From positions 1,054,001-1,118,000 of the forward strand of contig CAVOTL010000005.1 in assembly GCA_963699345.1 (NCBI GenBank): a stretch of DNA of 64,000 nucleotides, in the 5' to 3' direction. A model generated the notes under the pieces. That model was not told where the DNA came from. It did no database searches and saw only the letters and a list, made by a program, of their open reading frames with translations. The translations under genes and the position numbers were made by a program. Below, piece after piece: positions 26,032 through 33,521 of the stretch (its first letter is position 1; each line of letters opens with the position of its first letter). Source of the DNA: Bog-756 sp963699345 (lineage in GTDB: Bacteria; Actinomycetota; Acidimicrobiia; Acidimicrobiales; RAAP-2).

Positions 26032-26601
26032 GTGCCACCGACGACGCCCCCCCGCCGGACCGCCCTCCTCGCCCTGGCCGCACTGGCGCTGGCCGTGACC
26101 GCCTGCTCGAGTTCGCCGTCGGGCACGGCCACCATCCGCAAACCGGGTCACCAGGACGCGACCTCGGTGTGCACCCTCGTGCCGGCGTCGCAGGTCGAGT
26201 CGGCACTGGGCCGGAGCGTGCACGCCCCCACCGTCGTCAACACCACCGCGTCCACCGCGTGCACCTACGAGGCCGCCAACGGCGACCGGGCGGACTCGGT
26301 CGTGGTCACCTTCCGCGGGAAGGTGACGACCGCCGCCGCGGCCGCCGAGGAGGCCGCCCTCTCCAAGCTGCACGGGTCGACGGCGCCGGTCACGGTGCAG
26401 TCCGGGACGGGGACGGCCTACACCTACAGCGTGGACACCGGTGACGGGACGGTGAACAGCCTGGTCACCTTGGTGGGCGACACGCAGGTGACCGTCACGT
26501 CGACGGCCTCCGTCGACCAGATGGAGACACTGTCCGAGCAGATCTTCACGTCGCTGTCCGCGGCGGCCTCGACCACCACCACGACGACCGCCCCCGCCTG
26601 A
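26032..26601 (+). CDS. Putative lipoprotein with DUF3558-like features
   Basis: This 189-aa protein starts at GTG 26032 without a ribosome binding site. After VPPTTPPRRT comes a hydrophobic stretch ending in the lipobox LAVTAC, so it should be lipid-anchored. The mature part starts with a Ser-rich linker, then ATSVCTLVPASQVESALG and ACTYEAANGD, the paired-cysteine layout seen in actinobacterial DUF3558-type lipoproteins. It ends in a Thr/Ala tail. The role is unknown. Confidence 0.65.
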   Translation: MPPTTPPRRTALLALAALALAVTACSSSPSGTATIRKPGHQDATSVCTLVPASQVESALGRSVHAPTVVNTTASTACTYEAANGDRADSVVVTFRGKVTTAAAAAEEAALSKLHGSTAPVTVQSGTGTAYTYSVDTGDGTVNSLVTLVGDTQVTVTSTASVDQMETLSEQIFTSLSAAASTTTTTTAPA

Positions 26602-26623
26602 GGTCCCGCCGTCCGGGTCGGGT

Positions 26624-26662
26624 ACCCCGGGCTCCGTCGACGACGCCGGAGGAGCCGGGGGT
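26624..26662. terminator. Bidirectional terminator-like hairpin
   Basis: ACCCCGGGCTCC (26624-26635) and GGAGCCGGGGGT (26651-26662) form a 12-bp stem with one mismatch and a 15-base loop between the convergent lipoprotein and ilvC genes. No U-run follows on either strand. Confidence 0.5.
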
Positions 26663-26679
26663 GCCCGTCGGCTCCCGGC

Positions 26680-27705
26680 TCAGCCGCCCGAGATGTCCTG
26701 GACCTTCTGCTTGCCGGCCGTGACGAACGGCATCATCTCGCGGAGTTCGGCCCCGACGGTCTCGATCTGGTGCTCCTGGCCCTCCCGCTTGAGCCGCTCG
26801 TAGTTCGGCCGCCCGGCCTCGTTCTCGGCGACCCACTCGGCGGCGAACCGGCCGTCCTGGATCTCGTCGAGGATGGCCCGCATCTCGTCCTTGACGGCCT
26901 GGTTGATCACCCGGGGGCCCCGGGTCAGGTCGCCGTACTCGGCGGTGTCGGAGATCGAGTACCGCATCCCGGCGATGCCCTGCTCGTACATCAGGTCGAC
27001 GATGAGCTTGAGCTCGTGGAGGCACTCGAAGTAGGCCGACTCGGGCTGGTAGCCGGCGTCGACGAGGGTCTCGAACCCCGCCTGGACCAGGGCCGTCATG
27101 CCACCGCAGAGCACGACCTGCTCGCCGAACAGATCCGTCTCGGTCTCCTCGGCGAACGTGGTGTCGAGGACGCCCGCGCGGGTCCCACCGATGCCGTGCG
27201 CGTAGGAGAGGGCGAGGTCGTGGGCCTTGCCGGTGGCGTCCTGGGACACGGCGATGAGCGACGGCACCCCGCCGCCTTCGGTGTAGGTGCGGCGGACCAG
27301 GTGCCCCGGGCCCTTGGGGGCGACCATGGCCACGTCGACGTCGGCCGGCGGGGTGATGAGCCCGAAGCGGATGTTGAAGCCGTGGGCGAAGAACAGGGCG
27401 TCACCCGCCTTCAGGTGGGGGGCGATCTCCGCCTCGTACACCTTGGCCTGCTCGGTGTCGGGCAGGAGGATCATGATCAGGTCGGCCTCCGCGGCGGCGT
27501 CGGCCACCGACAGGACCCGCAGGCCGGCCTCGGAGGCCTTGGTCCGCGAGGACGAACCCTCCCGGAGTCCGACCCGGACGTCGACGCCCGACTCCGCCAG
27601 GTTGAGGGCGTGCGCATGTCCCTGGGACCCGTAGCCGATGACGGCCACCTTCCGGTTCCCGATCAGACCTGCGTCTGCATCCTTTTCGTAATACAGCGTG
27701 GCCAT
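26680..27705 (-). CDS. ilvC: Ketol-acid reductoisomerase
   Basis: This 341-aa enzyme carries out the second step of valine and isoleucine synthesis, using NAD(P)H and Mg2+. It is the short class I type. The cofactor loop VAVIGYGSQGHAHALNLAESG is near residue 19, APKGPGHLVRRTY near 130, and the metal-binding acidic residues in DLFGEQVVLCGG near 190 and the CLHELKLIVDLMYEQG helix near 225. ATG 27705 follows GAGGAACG. It lies six bases after ilvN, completing ilvBNC. Confidence 0.96.
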   Translation of the reverse strand: MATLYYEKDADAGLIGNRKVAVIGYGSQGHAHALNLAESGVDVRVGLREGSSSRTKASEAGLRVLSVADAAAEADLIMILLPDTEQAKVYEAEIAPHLKAGDALFFAHGFNIRFGLITPPADVDVAMVAPKGPGHLVRRTYTEGGGVPSLIAVSQDATGKAHDLALSYAHGIGGTRAGVLDTTFAEETETDLFGEQVVLCGGMTALVQAGFETLVDAGYQPESAYFECLHELKLIVDLMYEQGIAGMRYSISDTAEYGDLTRGPRVINQAVKDEMRAILDEIQDGRFAAEWVAENEAGRPNYERLKREGQEHQIETVGAELREMMPFVTAGKQKVQDISGG

Positions 27706-27711
27706 CGTTCC

Positions 27712-28272
27712 TCAACCTGCCTTCTCTGTGATGTGTCCCGTCCCGGCGGCCGGTCGGCCGCGGTGATCGGACCGGTCCAGCATAGGCAACGCCACGCGGC
27801 CGGTCCGCTGCATCTCCACGATCCCGTAGCCCCGCACCAGGTCCTCGAAGTCGTCGAGTTTGGTGGGGGCGCCGGCCAGCATCACCGTGAGGTGTTCCGG
27901 ACCGACATCCACGATCTTCCCCTCGAACACGCCGACCAGCTGGATGACCTGGCCCCGTGACTCCGGACCCGCCTCCACCGTGGCGAGCAGCAGCTCGCGC
28001 TCCCTCGACCGGGCCGGGTCGAGTTCGGTGATCGACACGACGGGGATCAACTTGTCCAGCTGCTTCATGATCTGGTCCAGGGGCGCGGACTCCACGTCGA
28101 CCACGATGGTGATGCGGCTGAACCGGGGATCGTCCGACGGGGCGACGGCCAGGCTGAAGATGTTGTAGCCCCGGCGGCTGAACAGGCTCGCCACCCGGGC
28201 CAGCACGCCCGACTTGTTCTCGACCAGGACCGACAGGGTGTGGTGGCGGTGATCGGTGCCGTACAGGGTCAT
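27712..28272 (-). CDS. ilvN: Acetolactate synthase small (regulatory) subunit
   Basis: This 186-aa subunit activates IlvB and confers valine feedback inhibition. The N-terminal ACT domain reads HTLSVLVENKSGVLARVASLFSRRG, with the effector-binding region following, and a C-terminal ACT-like half. The last 20 residues are polar and poorly conserved. The ATG overlaps the ilvB stop by four bases. Confidence 0.94.
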   Translation of the reverse strand: MTLYGTDHRHHTLSVLVENKSGVLARVASLFSRRGYNIFSLAVAPSDDPRFSRITIVVDVESAPLDQIMKQLDKLIPVVSITELDPARSRERELLLATVEAGPESRGQVIQLVGVFEGKIVDVGPEHLTVMLAGAPTKLDDFEDLVRGYGIVEMQRTGRVALPMLDRSDHRGRPAAGTGHITEKAG

Positions 28273-30092
28273 GAGCGGGTCTCTCCGATCAGCGAGGGGT
28301 CGACCATGATGTCGTCGTTGGACGCACCGGCCGCCACCATGGGGAAGACCTTCTCGAAGGCGTCGGTGCGGAAGTCGATCACCACCGGGCGGTCGTCCAC
28401 CGAGTTCGCCTTGTCGATGGCGATGGCCACGTCGTCGGGCGACTCCACCCGCATGCCCACACAGCCCATGGCCTCGGCCCACCCGACGTAGTCGGGCAGG
28501 TCCGGCGAGAGGTAGACCTCGGAGTACCGCTCCTCGTAGAACATCTCCTGCCACTGGCGGACCATCCCGAGATAGGCGTTGTTGAGGATGGCGATCTTCA
28601 CCGGGATCCGCTCCGAGCTGGCCGTGACCAGCTCCTGGGCCGTCATCTGGAAACAGCCGTCGCCGTCCACCGCCCACACCGTCTTGTCCGGCCGGCCGAC
28701 CTTGGCGCCGATGGCCGACGGGACGGCGAACCCCATGGTGCCGAGCCCCCCCGAGTTGACCCACGTGTAGGGGTGGTCGAACCGCCACCACTGCGAGGCG
28801 AACATCTGGTGCTGGCCCACGCCCGAGGCGACGATGGTGTCCTCGGGTGTGTGGTCCCGCAGCTGTTCGATGACGAACTGCGGCTTGAGCGGCCCGGCCC
28901 CGGGCTGCTGGTCGTAGACCAGGGGATACCGCTCCTGCCACTGGCTCAACTGGGCCCGCCACGGGGCCAGGCGCCCCCGGTCGAACCGCTCGGCGACCGA
29001 TCCCGGTGCGGCGTCCGCACCCGGGACGGCATCGGACGGCGAACCACCGCGACCGCCCCTGGTGGCCTCGGAGTGGGCCAGGCCCAACGCGTCCAGGGCC
29101 AGCAGCAGCTCCTCGATGACGAGGCGGCAGTCACCGGCGATGGCGACGTCGGCCGTGCGGACCTTGTGGTGCTCGGCGGGGTCGATGTCGACGTGGATGA
29201 CCTTGGCGTCCGGGGCGAAGGCCGACACGCGACCGGTCACCCGGTCGTCGAATCGGCTGCCCAGGGCGATCAGCAGGTCGGAGCGCTGCATGGCGGTGAC
29301 CGCCGTGTAGTTCCCGTGCATGCCCGGCATCCCCAGGCACAGCGGATGGGAGTCGGGGAAGCACCCGCGGGCCATCAGGGTGGTGACCACGGGGATGCCC
29401 GTCCGCTCGGCCAGCTCGCGGAGGGCGTCGGCCGCCCGGGCCTTCAGGATGCCGCCACCGGCGTAGATGACGGGGCGCTCGGCGGCCAGCAGGAGTTCGG
29501 CGGCCTCGAGCACCAGCGCCGGGTCGCCCTCGGTCACGGGGTGGTAGCCGGGCAGGTCCAGGTCGCCGGGGGCCGGCCAGTACCACTCCATGGTCGACTG
29601 GGCGATGTCCTTCGGGATGTCGATGAGCACCGGGCCCGGTCGGCCGGTGGTGGCGACGTGGAAGGCCTCGGCCACCACCCGGGGGATGTCCGCCACGTCG
29701 GTGATCAGCCAGTTGTGCTTGGTGATCCCCATGGTGATGCCGGTGATGTCGCTCTCCTGGAAGGCGTCGGAGCCGATGGCCGAGGTGGCCACCTGCCCGG
29801 TCACCACGACCAGCGGCGTCGAGTCCATGTAGGCGTCCGCCAGGGGGGTGACCACGTTGGTGGCGCCGGGACCCGAGGTGGCCATGGCCACCCCGGGACG
29901 GCCCGTGACCTGGGCGTAGCCCTGGGCCATGTGACCCGCGCCCTGCTCGTGGCGCACCAGGATGTGGCGGATCGACGAGTCGAGGATCGGGTCGTAGACC
30001 GGCAGGATGGCGCCGCCCGGGAGGCCGAACATGACCTCCACGTGCTGCATCTCGAGGCTCTTGATCAGGGCCTGTGCTCCGGTGAGTTCCAT
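28269..30092 (-). CDS. ilvB: Acetolactate synthase large subunit
   Basis: This 607-aa ThDP/FAD enzyme makes acetolactate and acetohydroxybutyrate. The N terminus reads MELTGAQALIKSLEMQHVE and FGLPGGAILPVYD, with the catalytic Glu in RHEQGAGHMAQGYA near residue 53. The ThDP motif GDGCFQMTAQEL is near 480. A Gly/Ala-rich, probably disordered insertion (about 340-370) precedes the ThDP domain. ATG 30092 follows AAGGAG with six-base spacing. The transcript is preceded by a leader peptide and attenuator at 30183-30289. Confidence 0.95.
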   Translation of the reverse strand: MELTGAQALIKSLEMQHVEVMFGLPGGAILPVYDPILDSSIRHILVRHEQGAGHMAQGYAQVTGRPGVAMATSGPGATNVVTPLADAYMDSTPLVVVTGQVATSAIGSDAFQESDITGITMGITKHNWLITDVADIPRVVAEAFHVATTGRPGPVLIDIPKDIAQSTMEWYWPAPGDLDLPGYHPVTEGDPALVLEAAELLLAAERPVIYAGGGILKARAADALRELAERTGIPVVTTLMARGCFPDSHPLCLGMPGMHGNYTAVTAMQRSDLLIALGSRFDDRVTGRVSAFAPDAKVIHVDIDPAEHHKVRTADVAIAGDCRLVIEELLLALDALGLAHSEATRGGRGGSPSDAVPGADAAPGSVAERFDRGRLAPWRAQLSQWQERYPLVYDQQPGAGPLKPQFVIEQLRDHTPEDTIVASGVGQHQMFASQWWRFDHPYTWVNSGGLGTMGFAVPSAIGAKVGRPDKTVWAVDGDGCFQMTAQELVTASSERIPVKIAILNNAYLGMVRQWQEMFYEERYSEVYLSPDLPDYVGWAEAMGCVGMRVESPDDVAIAIDKANSVDDRPVVIDFRTDAFEKVFPMVAAGASNDDIMVDPSLIGETRS

Positions 30093-30182
30093 CGGGTGCT
30101 CCTTGTCGGCGATGGTCGGTGGTGTCGTGGGGTCGGTCGGGGGATCGTCACGGCCACCGGGGCGGACCCGAGGGCGGACATG

Positions 30183-30208
30183 AAAACGACCTCCCATCTG
30201 GGAGGTCG
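30183..30208 (-). terminator. Transcription attenuator of ilvBNC
   Basis: On the minus strand CGACCTCCC and GGGAGGTCG form a perfect 9-bp stem with a four-base loop, followed at once by TTTT. It lies between the leader-peptide stop and the ilvB ribosome binding site, so transcripts ending here would not reach ilvB. Confidence 0.85.
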
Positions 30209-30212
30209 GAAA

Positions 30213-30242
30213 GCGCACACGGCGAAGGGGCGTCGCGTGCGC
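30213..30242 (-). promoter_or_regulatory. Pause or alternative hairpin of the ilvB leader
   Basis: GCGCAC (30213-30218) pairs with GTGCGC (30237-30242), with further pairing inside. The hairpin begins at the leader-peptide stop codon, where a stalled or released ribosome would control it. Confidence 0.5.
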
Positions 30243-30289
30243 TACGAGACGAGTACCAGGGTGCGGCGGGTCGGGATGGAGATACGCAT
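30242..30289 (-). CDS. ilvB leader peptide
   Basis: A 15-codon frame, MRISIPTRRTLVLVS, with six branched-chain residues (two Ile, two Leu, two Val), four of them in the LVLV run just before the stop. It is followed by a hairpin and then a perfect U-tailed terminator. This is the arrangement of ribosome-mediated attenuation known for ilvB operons in Corynebacterium and other actinobacteria. When branched-chain aminoacyl-tRNAs are scarce, the ribosome would stall on LVLV and prevent terminator formation. Confidence 0.8.
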   Translation of the reverse strand: MRISIPTRRTLVLVS

Positions 30290-30335
30290 GGTCCGGACAT
30301 TGTTGCACGACCCGGGGGTCACGTCCAGTGCCGGG

Positions 30336-30788
30336 TCACGGTCGCCACACCCGGGTGTCGTGGCCCCCGTCCACCACCCGGAAGTAGCCCACCTCGACGA
30401 CGTCGACGCGGAAGAGGTGGTAGTCGCCCTCGGGACGCCAGCCGATCGCCTCGTGGAGCGCGACGCCGTAGCGCTCGCGTTCGTCGGAACCGGTCACGTC
30501 GAGAGCCCGGCCGTAGACCTTGACGTCGCCCTCCGTTCCGGCACGGTCGTGCACCGCGGTGTGGACCACGCAGCGCGGATCGGCCAGCAGGTCGACGGCC
30601 TTGCGCGACCGCCACATCATCCCCAGGTACAGGTGGTCGCCCACCACCAGCGGCTCGATCGGGCTGACCCGGGGCCAGCCGTTGGCCCGGAGGGTGCCCA
30701 CCAGGACCACGCCGTCCTCGGCCATGCGGGCGTCGGCCACCGCCGCCAGCTCGGGATCGCCCCTCCGGAAGTCGGCCCAGGACGCCAT
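30336..30788 (-). CDS. Pyridoxamine 5'-phosphate oxidase-like flavin/F420-binding protein
   Basis: This 150-aa protein has the split-barrel pattern of the PPOX superfamily: GVVLVGTLRANGWPRVSPIEPLVVGDHLYLGMM (about residues 25-58), KAVDLLADPRCVVHT near 63, and EGDVKVYGRALDV near 88. Related actinobacterial proteins bind FMN or F420 and reduce diverse substrates. The cofactor cannot be decided by eye. It lies upstream of the ilvB leader in the same direction, with its stop about 46 bases before the leader ATG. Confidence 0.75.
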   Translation of the reverse strand: MASWADFRRGDPELAAVADARMAEDGVVLVGTLRANGWPRVSPIEPLVVGDHLYLGMMWRSRKAVDLLADPRCVVHTAVHDRAGTEGDVKVYGRALDVTGSDERERYGVALHEAIGWRPEGDYHLFRVDVVEVGYFRVVDGGHDTRVWRP

Positions 30789-30972
30789 GGTGCGGCCCCG
30801 GTCCGGTCGCTAGGCCCGGGCGGGGCCGGCCGGGGAGGGGCGCGTGCGCATCCCGCCACTCTACGCGGGACCCCGTCGACGTCCCGGCCCACAGGTGACC
30901 GGACGGGTACCCGTCGACGTACCATCGGGCCATGCCGTCCCCGTCCGTCGCCCGACCGCCCCGGTCCACGCC

Positions 30973-31749
30973 GTGACGGCGGCCGCCGAAGGCGTCTTCG
31001 GGCCCGACGACCTGGACGGCCTGCGCGACCACATCGCCGCCCGGGGCTACGCCACCCTGCGGGGGGCGATCGGCGAGGAGGAGCTGTCGGCCGCCGAGGA
31101 GGAGCTCGTCGTCGCCCAGGAGCGACTTGTGGCCGGCGCCCTCGACGACCGCCACGCCACCGCCATCCTCGACGATCCCGACGCCACCGTCGACGGCGCC
31201 CGCTTCGCCCACTACGTGTGCTTCGCCACGGTCGCCTCGGCCCGGGCCGATGCCCTGGTCCACCTCGCCCCCCTGGTCGACGTCAACCGTCGGGTGCTCG
31301 GCCCGCAGGCCTGGCTGCTCGACTACGAGCAGTTCGGGGTGGTCTACCAGGACGCCCGGCCCGGACCCGGGTCGGGCTACTCGCGCATCGGATGGCACAC
31401 CGACCACCAGTCCGGGCCCCATCTCGACGTGTGGCCCGGGCTGGCCTTCACCATCCACTTCGACCCCACCTCACCGGCCAACGGCTTCCTGCGCGTGCTG
31501 CCGGGGAGCCACCGGGGTGGGACCGGGGGACTCCCGGCCGGCTTCGAGCGCGTGCCCGGCGAGATCGCGGTCTACCAGGAGCGGGGAGACGTCCTGTTCC
31601 ACCACGCCGACCTCTGGCACAGCGCGGCCCGGGCCACCGCCGAAGGGGCGCCGGCCGTCCGGCGTCACCTGCGCGGCAGTTGGCACGGCGGCTCCCGGCT
31701 CGAGATCGGGCACGGGACCGACGACTTCGTCAAGAACGCCGCCCGCTGA
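30973..31749 (+). CDS. Phytanoyl-CoA dioxygenase (PhyH) family protein
   Basis: This 258-aa protein is a probable Fe(II)/2-oxoglutarate oxygenase. The iron-binding motif HTD lies in SRIGWHTDHQSG near residue 141, and the distal His in FHHADLWHSAARA near 215. GFLRVLPGSHRGG is typical of the family. GTG 30973 gives a natural N terminus; a TACCAT element about 50 bases upstream (30920-30925) could be its -10. The substrate is unknown. Confidence 0.82.
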   Translation: MTAAAEGVFGPDDLDGLRDHIAARGYATLRGAIGEEELSAAEEELVVAQERLVAGALDDRHATAILDDPDATVDGARFAHYVCFATVASARADALVHLAPLVDVNRRVLGPQAWLLDYEQFGVVYQDARPGPGSGYSRIGWHTDHQSGPHLDVWPGLAFTIHFDPTSPANGFLRVLPGSHRGGTGGLPAGFERVPGEIAVYQERGDVLFHHADLWHSAARATAEGAPAVRRHLRGSWHGGSRLEIGHGTDDFVKNAAR

Positions 31750-31769
31750 GCGGCGGCCCCGGTCGGCGG

Positions 31770-31775
31770 TACAGT
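31770..31775 (+). promoter_or_regulatory. Putative -10 of a leaderless DUF1543-like gene
   Basis: TACAGT lies six bases before the ATG at 31782 and no ribosome binding site is present, which suggests a leaderless mRNA. Confidence 0.5.
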
Positions 31776-31781
31776 CCACCC

Positions 31782-32039
31782 ATGGACCTGTACGCCGCCT
31801 ATCTGGGGGGACCACTGGCCGACGGGCGCATGGGCGAGGGCCACGAGGTGGTCCTGGTGGCGGCCGTCGATCGCGAGGACGCGGCGGCCCGGGCCGTCGC
31901 CAAGTGGCGCGGGTCGCCCCCGGGTCACCTCGACGCCCTCGAGCGGATCGTCCGTGTCGACGGCTTCGACGTGTCGCTCGCCCCCTCCCCCGGAACCGGC
32001 GGGAACGACGACCACCTCGAGATGGAGACGTTCAACTGA
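31782..32039 (+). CDS. DUF1543-like protein
   Basis: This 85-aa protein starts MDLYAAYLGGPLADGRMGEG, with HEVVLVAAVDREDAAARAVAKWRG and HLDALERIVRVDGFDVSL following. That matches the LY-YLGG, E-HDV and H-D-VDGY pattern I know for DUF1543, a small family of unknown function. It appears to have a leaderless promoter. The next gene begins at its stop codon. Confidence 0.65.
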   Translation: MDLYAAYLGGPLADGRMGEGHEVVLVAAVDREDAAARAVAKWRGSPPGHLDALERIVRVDGFDVSLAPSPGTGGNDDHLEMETFN

Positions 32040-32422
32040 CGGAGCGGAACGTCCTCGGCGGCGATCTCGAGCCCTGCGGCACGGATCCGCTCACCGGCTT
32101 CTACCGCGACGGCTGCTGCTCCACCGGGCCCGAGGACCTCGGCAGCCACACGGTCTGCGCGGTGGTCACCGCCGAGTTCCTCGAGCACCAGCGGTCCATC
32201 GGCAACGACCTGTCCACGCCGGTGCCCGCCTACCGGTTCCCGGGCCTGGTGCCGGGCGACCGCTGGTGCGTGACGGCGGCCAACTGGCTGCGGGCCCACC
32301 GCGACGGGGCCGCCGCCTTCGTGGTGCTGGCGTCGACCCACGAGCGGGCCCTCGAGATCGTCCCCCTCGACGCGCTCCGCCAGCACGCCGTGGACGTGCC
32401 CGAAGGTCCCGACGACCTGTAG
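32036..32422 (+). CDS. DUF2237 family protein with probable CTG start
   Basis: This 128-aa protein reads NVLGGDLEPCGTDPLTGFYRDGCC, then SHTVCAVVTAEFLEHQ, GNDLSTPVPAYRFPGLVPGDRWCV and VVLASTHERALEIV, the conserved blocks of DUF2237 (function unknown, several conserved cysteines). The family motif begins five codons after CTG 32036, and the frame upstream contains no ATG, GTG or TTG close by. CTGA overlaps the stop of the preceding gene in the same way as ATGA/GTGA couplings elsewhere here, and GGAG lies nine to ten bases upstream. Confidence 0.8.
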   Translation: MTERNVLGGDLEPCGTDPLTGFYRDGCCSTGPEDLGSHTVCAVVTAEFLEHQRSIGNDLSTPVPAYRFPGLVPGDRWCVTAANWLRAHRDGAAAFVVLASTHERALEIVPLDALRQHAVDVPEGPDDL

Positions 32423-32536
32423 CCGGACCGACCTCCGGATCGGGCCGGCCGGGACCCACCTACCTAGGATGTCCCCCGACGGGCGCCGCCCGCGGGCTCC
32501 GTGCCCGCCGGCGCGCCCCCTCGGAAAGGGACGACC

Positions 32537-33502
32537 ATGCAGACGCGACTGACCGACCTCCTCGGGATCGAGCATCCGGTGATGCTGGCCGGGATGGGTG
32601 GCGTCAGCTACCACCGGTTGGCGGCGGCGGTGTCCGCCGCCGGCGGGATCGGCACCCTCGGGGCCGCCACCATGGACGCCGCCACCATGGACGCCGAGAT
32701 GTCCGCCCTGCGCGCCCTGACCGACCGGCCCTGGGGCGTCGACCTGTTGACCGCCATGCCCGGTGACATGGCCGCGCAGGTCCAGCGCATCATCGACGGC
32801 GGCGCCCGGATCTTCGTGGGTGCGCTCGGCGTGCCCCGGGAGGTCATCACCCTGTGCCACGACGCCGACGTGCTCGTCGTCAACATGTGCGGACGGGTCC
32901 ATCACGCCGTGCAGGCGGTGGAGGCCGGCTGCGACCTCGTGGTCGCCCAGGGCACCGAGGCCGGCGGCCACACGGGCCGGGTGGCCACCCTGCCGCTCGT
33001 GCCCCAGATCGTCGACGCCGTGGGCGACCGGGTCCCCGTGGTGGCGGCGGGGGGCATCGTCGACGGCCGCGGTGTGGCCGCCGCCCTGGCCCTCGGGGCC
33101 GACGGGGTCTGGATCGGCACCCGCTTCATCGCCACCCCCGAGGCCCGGGTCTCGCTCGGCTACCACGACGCGCTGCTCGGCGCCGACGAGAGCCAGACCA
33201 CGGTGAGCCGCTCCTACAGCGGAAAGCCCATGCGGGTGATCGCCAACGACCGGACTTCCTACTTCGACCGGCACCCCGACGAGCTGGTCCCGTTCCCCGA
33301 ACAGATGCTGGAGTCGATCCGTGAGGGCGTCCTCCATCTCCCCACCGGGCCCGACGACCCCGACGTGGACCCGACCCGGGAGTGCTATCCGAGCGGGCAG
33401 GGCGTCGGCGCCATCGACGACCTGGTGCCCGCCGGCGAACTGGTGGGCCGCCTCATGGCCGAGGCCGAGGCCGCCCTCGCCCGGGTGGACCGGCTGCGCT
33501 GA
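32537..33502 (+). CDS. Nitronate monooxygenase / FMN-dependent enoyl reductase-like protein
   Basis: This 321-aa TIM-barrel flavoprotein starts MQTRLTDLLGIEHPVMLAGMGG. VVAQGTEAGGHTGRVATLPLVPQIVD near residue 135 and VPVVAAGGIVDGRGVAAALALGADGVWIGTRF near 168 carry the FMN-phosphate-binding pattern of the 2-nitropropane dioxygenase family. Members include nitronate monooxygenases, FabK and IpdC, and the exact reaction is not clear. ATG 32537 follows AAAGGGACG. A distant paralogue, ipdC, is at 62187-63278. Confidence 0.82.
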   Translation: MQTRLTDLLGIEHPVMLAGMGGVSYHRLAAAVSAAGGIGTLGAATMDAATMDAEMSALRALTDRPWGVDLLTAMPGDMAAQVQRIIDGGARIFVGALGVPREVITLCHDADVLVVNMCGRVHHAVQAVEAGCDLVVAQGTEAGGHTGRVATLPLVPQIVDAVGDRVPVVAAGGIVDGRGVAAALALGADGVWIGTRFIATPEARVSLGYHDALLGADESQTTVSRSYSGKPMRVIANDRTSYFDRHPDELVPFPEQMLESIREGVLHLPTGPDDPDVDPTRECYPSGQGVGAIDDLVPAGELVGRLMAEAEAALARVDRLR

Positions 33503-33521
33503 GGCCACCGGGGCACCGGCG

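Noticed and set aside
30844..30972. 43-residue N-terminal extension of the PhyH protein
   Set aside because: Upstream codons are Pro/Arg-rich, and a promoter-like TACCAT lies inside them; GTG 30973 gives a normal N terminus.
28773..32039. 1088-codon plus-strand frame
   Set aside because: Most of it is antisense to ilvB; only its very end is the real DUF1543-like gene.
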